From Cercis canadensis (Eukaryota > Streptophyta > Magnoliopsida > Fabales > Fabaceae): DNA of 64,000 nt. Below the pieces are notes generated by a model. It was not told the DNA's origin. It worked only from the letters and a program-made list of their open reading frames with translations, and searched no databases. Below, one piece after another: positions 60,130 through 64,000 of this stretch. The DNA lies in the NCBI GenBank assembly GCA_003255065.1, contig QAOA01001066.1, forward strand, positions 184,900-248,899, written 5' to 3'. How positions within the stretch are numbered: position 1 is the first letter of the stretch; every line of letters starts with the position of its first letter. Position numbers and translations under genes: made by a program.

Positions 60130-60570
60130 TGAAAACAGCTTTATTGACCTAAATATTATATTTTAGTAATAAATTATATATTTGTTATACTTTTTAATTT
60201 AATTATTTAAATATTATAATTTTAAAAAAATTAAAAATAAATTTTTTTTAGACATATAGAAACTACAAGTGACCACGTGATGTGTCCACATGCTATACAC
60301 CAATAGCCCATTGACATGTCCCTTCTTGTCACATTTTTTTTTAGTTTTTTTTAAGTCTTATAGGTAGCTAAAGAAATGATACTTCGTGGGGTTACCGGTG
60401 TGTTCGTTGTAGACACGTCACGTGACCATTGACATGTTTGGTAATTCTCGCATGTCCATTATATTTTTTTATTTTTAATTTTTTTAAAATATAATATTAA
60501 AATAAATAAATTAAAAAAATATAATAACTGTGTAAAATTATTTTTAAAATGCTAATATAAGAGCATTGAA
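60130..60570. mobile_element. Fold-back MITE-like element, copy 3
   Basis: Long AT-rich arms surround a core with ACCACGTGATGTGTCCACATG and GACACGTCACGTGACC. It ends in AAAATGCTAATATAAGA, as copy 2 does (11465-11722). Non-coding. Confidence 0.6.
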
Positions 60571-60911
60571 AACAGGGCAGCGTGGCTGTTATACCAAATG
60601 AAGAAAGCGGTAAGTCTAGCACGTCAGTTAGTTAGGTGAACTGATGAAGATTGGTGTATCTGGAACCGTGGATCTGTCTTGGTTTCTTTCTTCTCCACAA
60701 GGCTATTCGTATTGAATTTTTCATTTCGGAAAAAATAAGTTATCATGTGCTTGGAAATTTGGAATTAAGGCTGTTAAGACTACACATATATGAAGATAAT
60801 ATCAAATATTAATACAAAGCGAATCATTTTTTCTATCATATGTCTGTTTATATGAATTGTAATGAGTTTATATTCTAAATTTGACAAAAAATTAAACAAC
60901 ATCACTTGAGA

Positions 60912-61115
60912 GCTATGTGAGTGATTCTTGTAGATATTGCATTTCTACAAACTAAATACACAAATAAGGCATATTTCAAACTATTTCCACGACTACGGTA
61001 GTTTTTTTTTTTTACTTTTTCTCTTCAGTGTCGCATTTTGAACCCAATGGAGAGTCGCATTTTGATTTCAAGCTCCTTTAAGGAGTCGAATTTTGCCAAA
61101 ATTCGACTCCCTTCT

Positions 61116-61153
<38 letters not shown>

Positions 61154-61492
61154 ACCCATGCCAAAATTAACCACCATANAAAAAAAAAAAAAATTTGCAT
61201 GCCAAAATTCGGCTCCTTAAAGGAGGAGGGAGCCAAAATTCGGCTCCCTACTATCCCAAAATTCGACTCCCACATTGAAAATTAAAAAAAAAAAAAAATT
61301 GACATGCCAAAATTCGGCTCCTTAAAGGAGCCTCAAACGAAAATTTGACTCCTCATTACGGTTCAAAATGCGACACTGAAGAGAAAAAGTAAAAAAAAAA
61401 ACTACCGTAATTGTGGAAATAGTTTAAAATGTGCCTTATATGTGTAATTAGTTTGCAGATATACATTATTCAGAAGAATCACTCGAGCTATG
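60912..61492. repeat. Compound fold-back repeat with GTGTCGCATTTTG units, copy 1
   Basis: Arms of about 185 bases (60912-61098 and 61299-61492) are inverted copies with landmarks TACGGTAGTTTTT, CTCTTCAGTGTCGCATTTTG and CTCCTTTAAGGAG. The interior holds repeated CCAAAATTCGGCTCC-type units in both orientations and long A runs with one N near 61179. No coding frame. It is related to 62318-62774. Confidence 0.8.
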
Positions 61493-62317
61493 TTGCACTG
61501 AAATGCCTAAAAATACGTGTTTTAAAAACGTCTTCAAAATTCGAAATGCGTATCAATTTTTTTTTACCATTTTGAAGTGGCTTTAAAATGAGTCAATGCA
61601 ATTTTTTTTAAGGGGCGTTTAGTACAAAAATTATTTTTAATTTTTTTGGGAATCTCAATTTAAAAAAGTTTGATTCTCATATTTAGTATAAGTTTTTTAA
61701 AAAATATTCTCAAAAAAGTAAGATTTCCAAAAATAATTTTGGGACAAGTTTCCCATAAAAATATTTTCATGAGAGGTTGGAAATCTTAAATTCCCATGAT
61801 ATAAATTTTTTTTTTCCATATAAAAAGACTACACCTAAATTTTTTTTTTTAAGAATAATTTCATTAGTTAGTACTACAACTCATAGACTTTACTTTTGTG
61901 GAGAAGAATAAAATTATCAGAATTAGTATAATTTTAATATTTTAATTTTAGTCAACAAAAAAGTAAAAATTATGTGGGTAGAAAATGTATTTAAATTTTT
62001 GTTATTATTATTTTTTCCCTTTGTGTGTAAAAAATATATATATTTTTTCATATTATTTGATATACGTGTGTCTCATAATAAAAATGATGTATAATAACAA
62101 ATTTTTTATTCAAATTTAAATAAGGTATTTTTTAAAAAATAACATAAATTTTAAAGAAAGTAGCATTTGAACTAAATATGAAGAAGTAAGATTCTTAAGA
62201 ATGAATATCCAATTTTTTTATAAATGTTTATAGTCAACTAAATATAAAGGGTGATTCCTCTCAATATTGTACATTTGCATCTTACTTACGCATCTATGGC
62301 ACTTTTGAAAGAATTTT
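61493..62317. other. Intergenic, no gene seen
   Basis: Very AT-rich, with many homopolymers. No supported features. Confidence 0.5.
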
Positions 62318-62743
62318 CATAACTCGGTAGTTTCTTTTTTTTTACTTTTCCTGTTCATTGTCGAATTTTGACATGCATTGGGGTGACGAATTTTCACTGA
62401 AGCTTCTTTACAATATCACATTTTGGGGTTTCTTTTTTTTTTTTTTTTATCTTTTTTCCTTTATAGCTTCAAGTGTCGAATTTTGCCATTCTTGGGTGTC
62501 GAATTTTGCCTCCATCTTCTTTCAAGTGCTGCATTTTAAGCCTTTTTTTTTTATGCCTTCAAGTGTCCAACTTTGGAATAGTCTTGAAGTGCCAAATTTT
62601 GCCTTGGACCATCTTTGGAGTGTCGACACTTGAAGCTATGAAGAAAAAAAGAAAAAAAAAAAAAACTCATAATGCGACACTGTAAAGAAGTTTCAGTGAA
62701 AATTTGTCACCCCAATGCATGTCTAAATTTGCCAATAAACAAG

Positions 62744-62774
<31 letters not shown>
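62318..62774. repeat. Compound fold-back repeat, copy 2, cut by the assembly gap
   Basis: The left arm (TCGGTAGTTTCTTTTT, then CATTGTCGAATTTTGACATGC and GGGGTGACGAATTTTCACTG) is inverted at about 62620-62774. The interior has repeats of TTCAAGTGTCGAATTTTGCC-like units. The right end runs into the gap after a poly-A tract. Confidence 0.75.
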
Positions 62775-63447
62775 NNNNNNNNNNNNNNNNNNNNNNNNNN
62801 NNNNNNNNNNNNNNNNNNNNNNNNNNNNNNNNNNNNNNNNNNNNNNNNNNNNNNNNNNNNNNNNNNNNNNNNNNNNNNNNNNNNNNNNNNNNNNNNNNNN
62901 NNNNNNNNNNNNNNNNNNNNNNNNNNNNNNNNNNNNNNNNNNNNNNNNNNNNNNNNNNNNNNNNNNNNNNNNNNNNNNNNNNNNNNNNNNNNNNNNNNNN
63001 NNNNNNNNNNNNNNNNNNNNNNNNNNNNNNNNNNNNNNNNNNNNNNNNNNNNNNNNNNNNNNNNNNNNNNNNNNNNNNNNNNNNNNNNNNNNNNNNNNNN
63101 NNNNNNNNNNNNNNNNNNNNNNNNNNNNNNNNNNNNNNNNNNNNNNNNNNNNNNNNNNNNNNNNNNNNNNNNNNNNNNNNNNNNNNNNNNNNNNNNNNNN
63201 NNNNNNNNNNNNNNNNNNNNNNNNNNNNNNNNNNNNNNNNNNNNNNNNNNNNNNNNNNNNNNNNNNNNNNNNNNNNNNNNNNNNNNNNNNNNNNNNNNNN
63301 NNNNNNNNNNNNNNNNNNNNNNNNNNNNNNNNNNNNNNNNNNNNNNNNNNNNNNNNNNNNNNNNNNNNNNNNNNNNNNNNNNNNNNNNNNNNNNNNNNNN
63401 NNNNNNNNNNNNNNNNNNNNNNNNNNNNNNNNNNNNNNNNNNNNNNN
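62775..63447. other. Assembly gap
   Basis: 673 N, bounded by a poly-A run on the left and a poly-T run on the right. Open frames spanning it are artefacts. Confidence 0.99.
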
Positions 63448-63489
63448 TTTTTTTTTTTTTTTTAATAATATCATTTTATTAAAAATTTT

Positions 63490-63710
63490 ATGATATTATA
63501 TATATATATATATATATCATATTATATTATCGTGGTAAATATAAATAATTTTTATATTTTATTTGATATAAAATTAATTTATTTAATTTTTTAAATAAAT
63601 TTAAAAATAATTAATTTGTATATATGTTGTTCACACATTAGTTATTTTTATGTAGCATTACATATAACAGAATATCTAAAAAACTTTCTTATTTTATTAT
63701 TATGAGAGAT
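63490..63710. mobile_element. AT-rich MITE-like repeat, copy 4
   Basis: Shares TAATTTTTATATTTTATTTGATATA, then AAAATAATTAATTTGTA, and ACATTAGTTATTTTTATGTAG with copies at 31890, 39585 and 45149. A (TA)n run lies near 63500-63516. Confidence 0.55.
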
Positions 63711-63839
63711 TTTTCCAAGTCGTAACTTAATATCAAAATTATATATAAAAGGGTTTTAATTCAATAAAATTTAAATTATAATAATTATATTAATATAGTA
63801 ACATAAGATAATCCATATATAGTATTAGTCTGTTATTAT

Positions 63840-64000
63840 TATGAAGGTAGAGGGAGACAGCATAGAGAGTTAAGTGGAAGAATTGTTGTGGGTAATACCA
63901 AAGCCACCGAGTGAGTGTGTTGTTTAGGCTTTCGATCTAGTTCTAGTTCTAGAAGTCAGCGGCGGCGGCATATAAAAAAACCATGTACATTGTTGAATTG
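63840..64000 (+). promoter_or_regulatory. Possible promoter and first codons of a gene off the right edge
   Basis: The sequence rises in GC (CGGCGGCGGC near 63958-63969) after AT-rich DNA. An ATG at 63983 in the context AAACCATGT opens MYIVEL to the window end. Too short to identify. Confidence 0.25.

Noticed and set aside
62672-63493. Long open frames across the N run
   Set aside because: They consist of N and flanking homopolymers.
1-64000. CRISPR arrays, operons, rRNA genes or a multi-gene biosynthetic cluster
   Set aside because: None is visible; the genes are unrelated single plant loci with introns.

Overview
This is eukaryotic nuclear DNA from a flowering plant, almost certainly a eudicot: AT-rich, with intron-split genes using plant-type splice sites and compact genes separated by DNA transposons. 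The protein families and gene order suggest a woody rosid; Citrus is my best guess, but that is recall and the window does not prove it. Three single- or long-N tracts mark assembly uncertainty: one N at about 47992, one at about 61179, and a 673-base gap at 62775-63447. Layout: bases 1-1750 hold the unresolved end of a neighbouring gene. A Borealin-like chromosomal passenger subunit lies at 2126-4287 (-). A hAT-type element (5086-5899) and a fold-back element (6490-6925) precede a gamma-glutamyltranspeptidase (7346-11012, +). From 11.5 to 19.7 kb there is a stack of transposons: a fold-back MITE, a decayed Helitron (about 12.0-17.28 kb), a hAT-type MITE (17499-18012) and, directly abutting it, a Pack-MULE (18032-19695) carrying pieces of an L-type lectin receptor kinase gene. 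The Pack-MULE ends about 105 bases before the start codon of a mitochondrial alanine:glyoxylate aminotransferase 2 gene (19810-24056, +). A clade I TGA bZIP factor follows (25702-29265, -; leader to about 30.96 kb). From 31 to 43 kb is an accessory intergenic region with a segmental duplication, a SINE, a small solo LTR, a 98-bp tandem triplication and MITEs. Then come a highly acidic nuclear-type protein (43797-46196, +), a RING-CH membrane protein (47814-51553, +), a small conserved-looking ORF (53009-53263, +), a repeat-rich region with several palindromic elements, a membrane-anchored RING-H2 protein (58985-59440, -), and fold-back repeats around the gap. The last 160 bases look like the promoter and first codons of another gene. 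From memory, the Borealin, GGT and AGT2 genes are also near neighbours in Arabidopsis (around At4g39630-At4g39660), which supports all three identifications. I see no operon-like pathway cluster and no new multi-gene system. The genes serve separate jobs: mitosis, glutathione catabolism, glyoxylate transamination, defence transcription and ubiquitin ligation. The most notable points are the Pack-MULE at the AGT2 promoter, a TGA1/4-type factor lacking three of the four known redox cysteines, a 46-bp direct repeat flanking the Helitron, a segmental duplication that preserves empty sites for two later insertions, and an unusual fold-back repeat family near the gap.
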